Shown: positions 44,298 to 53,266 of the stretch, in pieces
Layout: each line of letters opens with the position of its first letter
Position numbering within the stretch: position 1 is the first letter of the stretch
NCBI RefSeq assembly: GCF_051209875.1
Contig: NZ_JBNTQY010000001.1
Location: 310,001 to 374,000, forward strand
Direction: 5' to 3'
Length of the DNA stretch: 64,000 nucleotides
DNA from: Emticicia sp051209875
GTDB lineage: Bacteria; Bacteroidota; Bacteroidia; Cytophagales; Spirosomataceae
Translations under genes and position numbers: made by a program
Notes under the pieces: model-generated
The model's input: the letters and a program-made list of their open reading frames with translations, nothing else
Told to the model about the DNA's origin: nothing
Databases searched by the model: none

Positions 44298-45596
44298 TTA
44301 TAAAGTTGATTGATTAGGTAGCTCTATTCCGATTTTATAAAAATTGACGTAGTTTTTATCTTCTTCAGACTTAAAATTACTGTTTATAAAATCTTTTCTA
44401 TTTGCACCTTGATTTGAATATATCACAAGACAGTCAATGACTTTATCTTTCTCAAGTTCTAAGAACTCATACACTTTTTTTAGTCTGGCATAACCACTAA
44501 TTTGCCTAATATCTTCTGTACTGATATTCCCATCTTGATATTGTGGCTTGTATTTGGCATCTACTACCATTTTACACGTCCCATCTTGGGTTTTTATAAT
44601 AAAATCGGGTTCTAAATAATTGAAAGTTTTGTGATACGTCACTTCGTGGTGAAGAGTAAACTTTTCTTTTAATTTAGAAAATACATAAAGTTCAAAAAGT
44701 TTACTCATATCAACCCAAAATGGCGGAACACTAACCGTGGTTGAGTTAGCTGCTGAAATATTATAACCATAACGTTTAAGAATATGCTTTGCAAACTTTA
44801 GTGCTTGTCCGTACTCTTTGTATAGCTTGTTTGTTTTGATGGTTTTGAGTTCATCAATATTTACATCATTATCTACATTTGCAAATGCAGGTTGTATATA
44901 GTTGAGCAATCCACTTATTTGGCTTGTTTCAACTCCTTTCAAGTTTTGTATAGCAGCTATCGAAAAAGTCAATGCTTTTTTCAATACCTTATTCTCCATG
45001 CTATTAATGCCGAACTCAGTGTATTGGCAATAATTATAAAGCATTTTATTATTGAAATGATTCTTCTTGATTGTTTCATTGACCAAGATTTTGCCTTTTA
45101 CTCTCGAATTTAGATTTTTAGTAACTGAATAATAAGATTTCTTTAGACCTTTCTGAACAATTTTCTTTAGAATATGAATATATTGAACCAAAAGCAAAGG
45201 TGTTAACAAATCTTGTTTTTGCTTAATGGCTATTGTCGGCTTTTCAAAATTGATTTCGCAGAGTTGGTCTAAGTGATTGTAGTTTTCTGGCTCCTTTAAA
45301 ATATCAAAAAGCATTTTCACATAGTCAACTTCTGATTTACCATTATTTAATTTTGGCTCTATATAAATGGATAATTCGTTTTCTACAATCCAGTCAACTC
45401 CTACAAAGTACGTTGTTTCAATGTGATATGGATTTACTTCGTTTTCGTTATGTGTAATGTTAAAACAGTATGCTTTGTTTTCTCCTCGTTGAATAGATTT
45501 ATTGTAATTCTGTTTCTTTAAGATTGCAGTATATTTTTCAATATCAGCTATTGGCTTTGGTTTTTTATACCCATGTTGTTCGCTTAAAGTAATCAT
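44298..45596 (-). CDS. mcrC: McrC-like subunit of a modification-dependent restriction system
   Basis: 432 residues matching the McrC family: N-terminal region (YFVGVDWIVENELSIYIEPK), middle region (NSRVKGKILVNETIKKNHFN) and a C-terminal PD-(D/E)xK nuclease with EPDFIIKTQDG and MVVDAKYKPQY (D, and DxK). McrC supplies the nuclease that the McrB GTPase motor activates at methylated DNA. It starts three bases after mcrB ends. It lies between hsdS/mcrB and fic/hsdR in one operon. Confidence 0.9.
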   Translation of the reverse strand: MITLSEQHGYKKPKPIADIEKYTAILKKQNYNKSIQRGENKAYCFNITHNENEVNPYHIETTYFVGVDWIVENELSIYIEPKLNNGKSEVDYVKMLFDILKEPENYNHLDQLCEINFEKPTIAIKQKQDLLTPLLLVQYIHILKKIVQKGLKKSYYSVTKNLNSRVKGKILVNETIKKNHFNNKMLYNYCQYTEFGINSMENKVLKKALTFSIAAIQNLKGVETSQISGLLNYIQPAFANVDNDVNIDELKTIKTNKLYKEYGQALKFAKHILKRYGYNISAANSTTVSVPPFWVDMSKLFELYVFSKLKEKFTLHHEVTYHKTFNYLEPDFIIKTQDGTCKMVVDAKYKPQYQDGNISTEDIRQISGYARLKKVYEFLELEKDKVIDCLVIYSNQGANRKDFINSNFKSEEDKNYVNFYKIGIELPNQSTL

Positions 45597-45599
45597 AAA

Positions 45600-47408
45600 T
45601 TACAGGTTTTTAATAATTTCTTTAGCCGATTGCCTTAATATTCCATCGTTTACGTATTCTTTTAAAATCGGAATAATCTCATACTTCTTTCTTAAATCAA
45701 AATCACTTCCATTTTTTATAAAATAACTATGACCAAGCCATACGTCTTCGGGTCTGAACTCTTCGGATAAATGTTCCGACGGCTTTAATTCGATGGTATT
45801 ATCAACTACATATTCATCAAAGTTTTTGATAAAGAGAGCCGATACTTTCTTAAATAAATCAAGCTCAAAGTTTTCTCCTTCAATTATTTTGGGCAGAATA
45901 TCAATAAATGCAAAGCGGCGACGAATGGCGTAATCAATATGCCCCACGCTTCTATCTGAGGTGTTCATTGTGCCAATAATATACAAATTAGGAGGGATAA
46001 CCAAAGAGTTATCATCATCAATGGCATACATACTTTCGACTTTTTCTCCCCGATATTCCAACGCATAAATCAACTCGCCCAAAACCGAAGGCAAGTTGGC
46101 TCTATTTATTTCATCAATGATTAGAACATATTTTTCTTCTGCGATAGTTGCAATTTCATTATCTGGTTTTAGATTTTTATCCGCTATGTATTTTCTGAAC
46201 AACTCAAGTATTTTAAACCAATATGTGGCAAGGCTATTGGTAGATTTTGTAAGTTCTTTGTTGTCAATTATTTGTTGTCGGGTGGTTATATTGGCTAAAT
46301 ACATTTTTATTATGTCTGAATTTGGCACACCACCATCAACATCCCAAGCATCTGAAATATAACGAATACTATTTTCAGTAATTCGATTGATATATGCTTT
46401 CGAGGTAATCATTAATTTGTCAACGCTATTTTCCAGTTCTTCAGAAAGGTGACTTTTGAAATTGTCTAATGTTTTTTGTACCCAAGTCTCTATCGCTACT
46501 TTTTCCTTTGGCTCTGTTGATGCTTTCCAATTCTTATACGCCTCTTTTGCGAATGCTGCAAAAACTTTATCCTTAGTAAGATATTCTATCTGATTATTCT
46601 TGTTTTCGGCAACAATTCCCCTCACAAAATCTTCGTAAGAATAAGCTGGGTGAAACTGAATGAGTTTAAACTGGTCGGTACTTTCAAGTCGCTCTTTTTG
46701 TGTCTTCTTATCCTTTGTAACAATCGAAAGAATCATCTGCTCGGCAATATCTTTTGCTGTGTAGGTTTTACCAGTGCCAGGAGGGCCTTGTAATATTACT
46801 TGTTGCTTCTGATTTAGTACATTTAAGTAGTTTTGAATATCCATACTTACTTTTTTATAAGTGTTTTTGTGTTCAAAAATAATTTGGTAGGCTTCAAATT
46901 GCTTTTTTAAGTCTTGTATAATTTCATCGAAAATCTTGTCTTCAATAAAATATGAATCGCTTTTTTGCACTACTGATTGACTTTTTCCGAATAGTACATA
47001 GTTGTTATCAATGGGATTCTTTAGCTGCTCAACATTTCCATAAATGAAGCTGTATTCTGGTAGTATTTCTCTTATTTTTGCTTCTTGTTCAAGAAAACTA
47101 TTCATAAATGGCTGCATATATGCAATCGTAGTCATTTGATTTGCAAATGGCACATATTGAGTATTAAATCCTAAACCGTATCGAATGAAATTATCAACGA
47201 AGCCAATGTGATATTGAACTTCAATTCCACCACCCTCATTTATTGCCCAGTCCTTACCTTTGTCTGTGTCATAAGTAAATAGAATACCCCTTTTAGGGCT
47301 TCTGCCCAACTTAGCAAGTTCCTTTCTTTTACTCCCAAATTCATTACAAAAACTTCCTAAAGTAATATTGATATGATTAACTAATTCATTAAAATTTATA
47401 AAGTTCAT
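45600..47408 (-). CDS. mcrB: McrB-like AAA+ GTPase
   Basis: 602 residues. The N-terminal ~190 residues resemble the DNA-binding MrcB/DUF3578 type (RSPKRGILFTYDTDKGKDWA, GFNTQYVPFANQM). AAA+ motor: Walker A LQGPPGTGKTYTAK, Walker B VLIIDEINRANLPSVLGEL, and the McrB signature GTMNTSDRSVGHIDYAIRRR. It hydrolyses GTP and drives McrC to cut methylated DNA. It follows hsdS by 13 bases. As part of one operon with hsdMS/hsdR, it would extend the system to modified phage DNA. Confidence 0.92.
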   Translation of the reverse strand: MNFINFNELVNHINITLGSFCNEFGSKRKELAKLGRSPKRGILFTYDTDKGKDWAINEGGGIEVQYHIGFVDNFIRYGLGFNTQYVPFANQMTTIAYMQPFMNSFLEQEAKIREILPEYSFIYGNVEQLKNPIDNNYVLFGKSQSVVQKSDSYFIEDKIFDEIIQDLKKQFEAYQIIFEHKNTYKKVSMDIQNYLNVLNQKQQVILQGPPGTGKTYTAKDIAEQMILSIVTKDKKTQKERLESTDQFKLIQFHPAYSYEDFVRGIVAENKNNQIEYLTKDKVFAAFAKEAYKNWKASTEPKEKVAIETWVQKTLDNFKSHLSEELENSVDKLMITSKAYINRITENSIRYISDAWDVDGGVPNSDIIKMYLANITTRQQIIDNKELTKSTNSLATYWFKILELFRKYIADKNLKPDNEIATIAEEKYVLIIDEINRANLPSVLGELIYALEYRGEKVESMYAIDDDNSLVIPPNLYIIGTMNTSDRSVGHIDYAIRRRFAFIDILPKIIEGENFELDLFKKVSALFIKNFDEYVVDNTIELKPSEHLSEEFRPEDVWLGHSYFIKNGSDFDLRKKYEIIPILKEYVNDGILRQSAKEIIKNL

Positions 47409-47421
47409 AATTTTGTCTGTT

Positions 47422-48666
47422 TTACACCAACCTCGTTTTACCAGTCAATAACTCTTGCATCATACCCAATTTTATGGCTCGGTATTTCTCCAATTTTGCT
47501 TCTAAACCCTCTATCTCGGCATCCATGTCTGATAATATCGTGGCGATGTGAGTTTGTTCTTCTTTTGATTTTGGATAGTGTAAAACTAAATTCTTCAAAG
47601 AGTCTTGATTTATGTTAGTATTTGCACTAACAGAACTACTGGCTATGACTCTATTTCTAAAATAAGAAGTACTAAAACAATATTCTTTAAATTCATTACT
47701 CAAAGTTCCATAATCTCTATATCTAATAATAAACCCACTAAAAACTGTGTTTTCAATATCCCTTTCTATCAAACAGGTTAAGCCAACACCTTCTGGCTTA
47801 ACAGATGAGCGAATAAAAAGGACATCCCCTTGCTTTAAGTCATAAACTTTTCGGTCTATTTCTGTGGAGTTAATTAAGTCTAAATGTAGATTATTTGATA
47901 TTTTTCTTATACCAAATACATCCATTAGATTTACAAATGGATAGCCATATCCAAAATCTTCTGCTCCTTTATTAATACCATTTTTAAATTCCCCAATCTC
48001 CCCCAACTTCTTCACTTCCCAACCTTCTTTTGGTTGTAGGAGTTTTTGCATTGCTCCTTGTTTGATATTGCGTTTTTTTTCAATGAGTTTTTCTAAACTA
48101 CTTATCAAAGCATCGGCATCACTGAGGGCATTGGCTATGGAGGTTTGCTCGGCTTTCGTTGGAATTGGGATTGGCATTGTTTTTAATGTTCCCGCATTTA
48201 CATTTTTTTGCCCACCACCAATTTGATTAGTTTCAAAAAAAGCTTGCCCTTTTTCAGAATTCATGTAAAAACATAAATAATCACTTTCAATCGCTTTAGT
48301 GTTAGGACGTGTAATTAAAGTTGTGAAACTTTGAGCATTTTCATATTTTTCTGGAATAATACAAGTTGTACCTGGATAACCCGTTCTTGCAGTTAATAAA
48401 TCACCTGATTTTAATCTTTTACCTTTAAATATCTGCTCGTATTCCTCTGAGATGTGAAGAATGTCATTGTCATCCAAATGATTACTTTTAATATTTTGAT
48501 TTCTAAACATAACAATACCTCTTTCACGATATGCGTGAGTAGCGGCACTTGCTATGCCAACCATTATTTTTTCAGATAAGTCTTTTAATATTCTTACTTC
48601 CCAATCCTGTGGGATAATACCGATTTCTGAGTTTTTGTAGTTTTGTGGTGGGTTGTTATTGGTCAT
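47422..48666 (-). CDS. hsdS: Type I restriction specificity subunit
   Basis: 414 residues from the ATG at 48666 (MTNNNPPQNYKNSEIGIIP). Two target-recognition domains (about 20-165 and 215-370) are each followed by a conserved helix: SDADALISSLEKLIEKKRNI and LSDMDAEIEGLEAKLEKYRA. HsdS determines the bipartite DNA site for HsdM and HsdR. An alternative start at 48711 adds 15 residues. A 312-base gap separates it from hsdM. Confidence 0.95.
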   Translation of the reverse strand: MTNNNPPQNYKNSEIGIIPQDWEVRILKDLSEKIMVGIASAATHAYRERGIVMFRNQNIKSNHLDDNDILHISEEYEQIFKGKRLKSGDLLTARTGYPGTTCIIPEKYENAQSFTTLITRPNTKAIESDYLCFYMNSEKGQAFFETNQIGGGQKNVNAGTLKTMPIPIPTKAEQTSIANALSDADALISSLEKLIEKKRNIKQGAMQKLLQPKEGWEVKKLGEIGEFKNGINKGAEDFGYGYPFVNLMDVFGIRKISNNLHLDLINSTEIDRKVYDLKQGDVLFIRSSVKPEGVGLTCLIERDIENTVFSGFIIRYRDYGTLSNEFKEYCFSTSYFRNRVIASSSVSANTNINQDSLKNLVLHYPKSKEEQTHIATILSDMDAEIEGLEAKLEKYRAIKLGMMQELLTGKTRLV

Positions 48667-48978
48667 GGTTGTTGTTGAGTAAAGTTTTAATTTCTGCAAA
48701 CAAACTTGCAAACAAGAGTTAGGTAAATGCCTGATTATCAGTGTATTTTCGTTTGCAAGTTTGCTGTTAAAGTTTTTGTTTCTGCAAACGAAAATGGTTA
48801 GTTTCTATAATTCTCTTATCTTTTCTATATTGTTCTATTTCGGTTTTTTCTGCTGTGATTAGCGTTTAAATCAAGATTTCTAACTAAAAATTCACTTTTC
48901 TATTTCGTTTCTATTTTTTTTTGCCATCCAATATTTTGGGTATTCACTTGCTATTTTTGGTAGTTGTATTTGTAAGAA
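48667..48978 (-). other. 312-base gap between hsdM and hsdS with an inverted repeat
   Basis: It contains GCAAACAAACTTGCAAAC (48696-48713) and its inverse GTTTGCAAGTTTGC (48751-48764). TTTCTGCAAAC also occurs twice as a direct repeat (48691 and 48779). No reading frame is convincing. The dyad may be an operator or an attenuator controlling hsdS independently of hsdM, or the scar of a lost gene. Confidence 0.5.
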
Positions 48979-51426
48979 CTATTTCCAAATAAATCCCATT
49001 TTTTCGAGGTGTGCAGTTACTTTTGCTTCCAATTCGGCTACTGCTGTGGTTTGTTGTGGCATTGGTGTTTCGTAGCGTTCGGCTAATTCCTTGATACGTT
49101 GGGTTAGGCGTTGGCTAATGCGTTCCATTTCGGTCTTCACACTTCGCTCAATGGTTGCCATCCATTTATCATCAACTACCAATTGCTTGATGTCAGTTTC
49201 GGTTAGGCTTTTGTATTGGTTGAGAGCCTTTAAGTCAAGGTCAATTTCGGCTTCTTTTATTTTTTTACTAAGCTCGGCTTGGTCATCAATGAGTTTGAGG
49301 TATGTTTTCAAAACCGCTACTTCGACCGTGTTGTCTTTTCTAAACATAGGCGTATCAATTGCCTTTAAGCGTTTTTGAGCATTTGCCTTGTTAATCTTAT
49401 CGAAATCGGCAAAAAAGCCATCTTCGCCACCGTGTTCTTCTTCCAGCTCAGTTTGCTGCAAAGCAAGCGATTCTTTGTTGGCAGAAAGTTGCTCAATAGC
49501 CGTTTTTTCTGCCATAAAATAGCGGTCAATTACTAAGCTTTTCGGTACGAGGTCGCACTCCCAGCCCTTATCTACATCATTGCCAGCTTTATTTTTGACC
49601 AAAATTCTATACGGTTCTGCTTTCCAACCATCAACAGCTATCAAGTAGCAATCATCTTGCATAGTTTCGTTCCAATAGTTCATCAAGTGCTGATAAACAT
49701 CGTATTTATCCATCAATTTTAGATTGCTATAACTCTGCAAAACATCTTCCGAGATATCATTAATGGTTTGTTTGGGCTTAATGCCAATCGTCAGAGCTTT
49801 TAGATAAGAGGTGCTTCTTGCTTTCCAGCTATCAAACACGGCATCCATTTCGGCACTAAAAGTCACAAATTCAGGGTGCGAAAAAATACTTTGTTTGATG
49901 GCTGTTTTACCGATATTCAGTTGGCTATAATTTGGCCTTATACTATCAGAAAACAATTGGTTTTTGAGGGTCGGATAAACCTCCCAGTATTCGCTTAGAG
50001 CTTCAATATCGGCATCGGGAATGCCGCCCAACAAATGAGCTTCGATATCCTGAATGTCTTCAATCTCTTGGCTATCAATGTATCGTGGAATATTGAGGTT
50101 AAAATCGTTTTTAGGGTCAGCAATTTCAGCAATCTTAACAAATCGACTAAACTTTGGTAGTTCGATTTGTTTATTGAAAACATCAACAATTTTATGAATA
50201 TCTTGCTCTCGCAAACGATTCTTGTTGCCATCTTTCAGGAATCCTTTGCTGGCATCAATCATAAAAATGCCTTTTTCTTCAGGGTTTAGGTCTTTGGTTC
50301 GTTCTGCATATTCCATATCAATCACTATAACACAGGCAGGAATACCTGTACCATAAAATAAATTGGCAGGTAAGCCAATGATGCCCTTGATATAGCCTTT
50401 TTCGATGAGACTTTTACGAATTGCAGCTTCTACATTGCCACGAAACAATACACCGTGTGGTAAAATACAAGCCGCTTTACCCGTACTTTTCAATGATTTG
50501 ATGATATGTAACAAAAAGGCATAATCTCCATTTTTATCGGGTGGAATTTTGCCTTCTTCAAATCGGCTATGTAAATCATTGGCAGGGTCGAAGCCATCAG
50601 TCCAGTTTTTAGAAGAGAAAGGAGGGTTGGCAACTACAAAGTCAAAGGTTTTTAGTCCACCAAGTTCATTTTTGTGCAAAGGGTCTGATAGTGTACTTTG
50701 TCCTTTTTTGATTTCAGCTTCAGGATTATTATGCAAAATCATGTTCATACGAGCCAAAGCAGCCGTTACGACTGTTTTCTCTTGGCCATAAATAGTTGCA
50801 TGATTATCTGCTTCTTCGGCAACTTTGAGGAGTAACGAACCAGAGCCGCAAGTAGGGTCGTAGATGGTTTGTTTATCGGTGGTGTTTTTCTTTACACCAA
50901 TAACCTTTGCCAATACACGACTGACTTCGCTCGGTGTGTAAAATTCTCCTTTGCTTTTACCACTTTCGGAGGCAAAATGTCGCATGAGATACTCGTAGGC
51001 ATCGCCCAAAATATCATCACCTTCGGCACGGTTTTTACTAAAATCTAAAGCAGGATTTTCAAAGATAGTAATCAAGTCGGTGAGTTTATCCACCATTTCC
51101 TTGCCCTTACCTAATTTTTCTTCATCCTGAAAGCTAATAACATCAATGACGTTCTCTAAATCATTTTCTTTGGCTAATGCAGTAATAGCCATGTCAATTT
51201 TTTCGCCAATGTCTTTTTGCCCTTTTAAGGCTTGCATATCTCTAAAACTTCCGCCTTGAGGTATGTAAATTAAAGCGTTTGGGTCATTAGCGTATTTATC
51301 AGATACATACTTTACGAATAATAAAACTAACACATAGTCTTTGTACTGACTCGGCTCCATTGAGCCTCTCAACTTATCACAACTTGCCCATAAAGAGCTG
51401 TACAACTCAGATTTTTTAATTGCCAT
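48979..51426 (-). CDS. hsdM: Type I restriction DNA methyltransferase subunit
   Basis: 815 residues from the ATG at 51426 (MAIKKSELYSSLWASCDKLR). N-terminal HsdM helical domain, SAM-binding motif DPTCGSGSLLLKVAEE and adenine-N6 catalytic motif FVVANPPFSSKNW. It methylates the target adenine in both half-sites. It is ~300 residues longer than ordinary HsdM (~500); the extra C-terminus (from about 560) is mostly helical with coiled-coil character (LALQQTELEEEHGGEDG). Such extended forms exist in Bacteroidota. First gene of the operon hsdM-hsdS-mcrB-mcrC-fic-hsdR-ygjP-like. Confidence 0.95.
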   Translation of the reverse strand: MAIKKSELYSSLWASCDKLRGSMEPSQYKDYVLVLLFVKYVSDKYANDPNALIYIPQGGSFRDMQALKGQKDIGEKIDMAITALAKENDLENVIDVISFQDEEKLGKGKEMVDKLTDLITIFENPALDFSKNRAEGDDILGDAYEYLMRHFASESGKSKGEFYTPSEVSRVLAKVIGVKKNTTDKQTIYDPTCGSGSLLLKVAEEADNHATIYGQEKTVVTAALARMNMILHNNPEAEIKKGQSTLSDPLHKNELGGLKTFDFVVANPPFSSKNWTDGFDPANDLHSRFEEGKIPPDKNGDYAFLLHIIKSLKSTGKAACILPHGVLFRGNVEAAIRKSLIEKGYIKGIIGLPANLFYGTGIPACVIVIDMEYAERTKDLNPEEKGIFMIDASKGFLKDGNKNRLREQDIHKIVDVFNKQIELPKFSRFVKIAEIADPKNDFNLNIPRYIDSQEIEDIQDIEAHLLGGIPDADIEALSEYWEVYPTLKNQLFSDSIRPNYSQLNIGKTAIKQSIFSHPEFVTFSAEMDAVFDSWKARSTSYLKALTIGIKPKQTINDISEDVLQSYSNLKLMDKYDVYQHLMNYWNETMQDDCYLIAVDGWKAEPYRILVKNKAGNDVDKGWECDLVPKSLVIDRYFMAEKTAIEQLSANKESLALQQTELEEEHGGEDGFFADFDKINKANAQKRLKAIDTPMFRKDNTVEVAVLKTYLKLIDDQAELSKKIKEAEIDLDLKALNQYKSLTETDIKQLVVDDKWMATIERSVKTEMERISQRLTQRIKELAERYETPMPQQTTAVAELEAKVTAHLEKMGFIWK

Positions 51427-51558
51427 TAGAATGTGGGAAAATAATAAGAACTTTCTACAACTCAGTAGTTTGTTTTTTCTGTAAAAGTACAATTCTAAGC
51501 AGGAATTGTAACAGAAACAAGATGGATTTATTTAGTGGTTGATTTTTGTAATAATCAA

Positions 51559-51598
51559 AAAGCCTTATAATGAAGAAACTACTTCATTATAAGGCTTT
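51559..51598. terminator. Bidirectional terminator
   Basis: 17-bp perfect stem AAAGCCTTATAATGAAG/CTTCATTATAAGGCTTT with a 6-base loop; the minus strand continues TTTTTGATTATT. It lies 17 bases after the stop of the 51616 gene and upstream of hsdM, separating the replication module from the restriction operon. Confidence 0.88.
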
Positions 51599-51615
51599 CA
51601 GGAATAAAGAAACTT

Positions 51616-51804
51616 CTAAACTTTTTTAAGCGGATTATTAACTGTCTTTGCTGTTTTCGTAGAATTAAGCGTTTTATTTGGCTTGACTTCACTAAAAGCA
51701 GCGAATAACAAAAAAGCAATGAGTATCAGTAAGAGAAGAACCCAACGATTATGATTTTTTGGCCTTGAAAATTTCAAGACACCGATTTGTTGAAATTCGT
51801 GCAT
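51616..51804 (-). CDS. Small single-span membrane protein
   Basis: 62 residues: a basic N-terminus (FSRPKNHNR), one membrane segment at ~20-40 (WVLLLLILIAFLLFAAF) and a K/T/N-rich tail. It starts two bases after the end of the 51807 gene, so it belongs to that operon. No family recognised. Small membrane proteins of this kind next to replication genes occur in many mobile elements, but no role can be assigned. Confidence 0.6.
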   Translation of the reverse strand: MHEFQQIGVLKFSRPKNHNRWVLLLLILIAFLLFAAFSEVKPNKTLNSTKTAKTVNNPLKKV

Positions 51805-51806
51805 GA

Positions 51807-52136
51807 TTAAATAAATTTATTGGTTTTGAGAAGAGCATTCAAAATATCAATTGGCTTTTCAATCGCAAATTCTTTCACGATGCCATCAATTGATTTAAAA
51901 GAGAGATAGGAACCTTTTACTTTTTCAAACATAGGTCGAAGAAGAGCTTCGTATTGATTGGCTTCAACCTGACTCATTTTGATGTCGGGAGTGGCTAATT
52001 GTGAAGTTTTATGCCTTGCAACTATCATACTTCGCAGATAATCGGCAAATGTTGGGAAAGAATCATTGTTACTTTGCCACTCACTTTGTAAAACTTCAAA
52101 TAATTCTGGGGTTACTTTGCATCCAATTTGTACCAT
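51807..52136 (-). CDS. Small, probably DNA-binding protein of the replication module
   Basis: 109 residues. The N-terminus VQIGCKVTPELFEVLQSEWQ then FADYLRSMIVAR resembles a ribbon-helix-helix protein (strand, then two helices), as in MobC-type accessory proteins or plasmid regulators. The C-terminal half is helical. It lies between the primase gene and the small membrane protein gene. No relaxase is present, so a mobilisation role is unlikely unless provided in trans. Confidence 0.5.
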   Translation of the reverse strand: MVQIGCKVTPELFEVLQSEWQSNNDSFPTFADYLRSMIVARHKTSQLATPDIKMSQVEANQYEALLRPMFEKVKGSYLSFKSIDGIVKEFAIEKPIDILNALLKTNKFI

Positions 52137-52292
52137 GATTTCGATTTAGTAAATATAAAACTTGATTTCCTTCTCGATTTCGTGTTGGATTTCAACCGAT
52201 TTCGAGCGAAAATCTATATTTTATATTAAATATTTGAGTATTCTTTTGTGAAATCGGATGATAGGTGAGAAAAGAAACGAAATCCTGTGAAA

Positions 52293-53264
52293 TCACTTGA
52301 TTTCACAGGATTTCGTGCGTTTGCAGTAGAATTCGTTGAAATCCTTGAAATCAGAATAAATTACTGACCTGTCAAATACATTTAAGTCTGCTTCTTTACA
52401 TTTATGAAATGCTTTTTTTCCAGCTTCATCATTATCAAAAAAACAGTTTACACGCTGAAATACTGATAGAGTAGTAATAGCTTTTGGCAATAAACTTAAA
52501 GTATTAAGAATGATAGTCGAATAATTAGGTTTTGATAATTGAAAATAGGAGAGAGCGGAAAGAAAATCGAAGAAACCTTCAAATACATTGACACTTTTTG
52601 AACCTGAAATTTCAATTGTCCGTATAGTTTTAGGTTTTGTAGAAGTCTTAATATCAATACCGTTGATAGAATTACGAATTTCGTAACCCCCTGAGTCATT
52701 CATAAATCCAATACCAAACCATCGCTTTCCTTTGACTTCATAAATTACTTCTTTTAGATATAGTCTGCCTAAGGACACGTCTATCGACCGAGATTGCAAA
52801 TAATTTAGTAAAGCGTTATGCTGTAAAGGTTTCTCTTCGATTATTTCAACTATGCTGTGAGAGATAGACTTAGTTTGCCCAGCAAAAGAAAAGGCAGGGG
52901 TAATACCTAAATTCATGTTTTCAAGTTCTGTGATGGCTTTTGTGAAACTACCATTGTTAAACTTTGTCGCTAATTGAATTATATCCCCACCGCTTTCACC
53001 AGAGCCGAAATCGTGGTACTTATTGTCATTAAGATAGACATAAAAAGAAGGTGTAGAATCATCACGAAAAGGTGAAGAAAAAAGCAAAGTATTGCCACGC
53101 TTACTATGATACGTAATGCACTTAGTCTCTAAATATGCAACGATTGAAATCTGCTTGAGAGCCTGTATTTTATCCTGATTGACCATTTCTTTTTCTTTGT
53201 TGGGCTGAATGGAAAAAAATATTGTTTTATTATTTGCTACATTATTTACATTATCTACATCCAA
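52293..53264 (-). CDS. Toprim primase with degenerate CHC2-like domain
   Basis: 323 residues. SSPFRDDSTPSFYVYLNDNK followed by YHDFGSGESGGDIIQLA aligns with the DnaG CHC2 zinc-finger region, but the zinc ligands CPFH and CFGC are SPFR and DFGS. The toprim domain follows: NVFEGFFDFLSAL (catalytic Glu) and NCFFDNDEAGKKAF (acidic DxD-like centre). It probably makes primers for element replication. The ATG at 53264 is taken because it is two bases after the helicase stop; MVNQDKIQALKQ at 53186 is an alternative. Confidence 0.82.
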   Translation of the reverse strand: MDVDNVNNVANNKTIFFSIQPNKEKEMVNQDKIQALKQISIVAYLETKCITYHSKRGNTLLFSSPFRDDSTPSFYVYLNDNKYHDFGSGESGGDIIQLATKFNNGSFTKAITELENMNLGITPAFSFAGQTKSISHSIVEIIEEKPLQHNALLNYLQSRSIDVSLGRLYLKEVIYEVKGKRWFGIGFMNDSGGYEIRNSINGIDIKTSTKPKTIRTIEISGSKSVNVFEGFFDFLSALSYFQLSKPNYSTIILNTLSLLPKAITTLSVFQRVNCFFDNDEAGKKAFHKCKEADLNVFDRSVIYSDFKDFNEFYCKRTKSCEIK

Positions 53265-53266
53265 CT

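Noticed and set aside
39152..51426. BREX or DISARM system
   Set aside because: No pglZ, brxC-like, drm or phospholipase genes; every gene fits type I restriction, McrBC, Fic or YgjP families.
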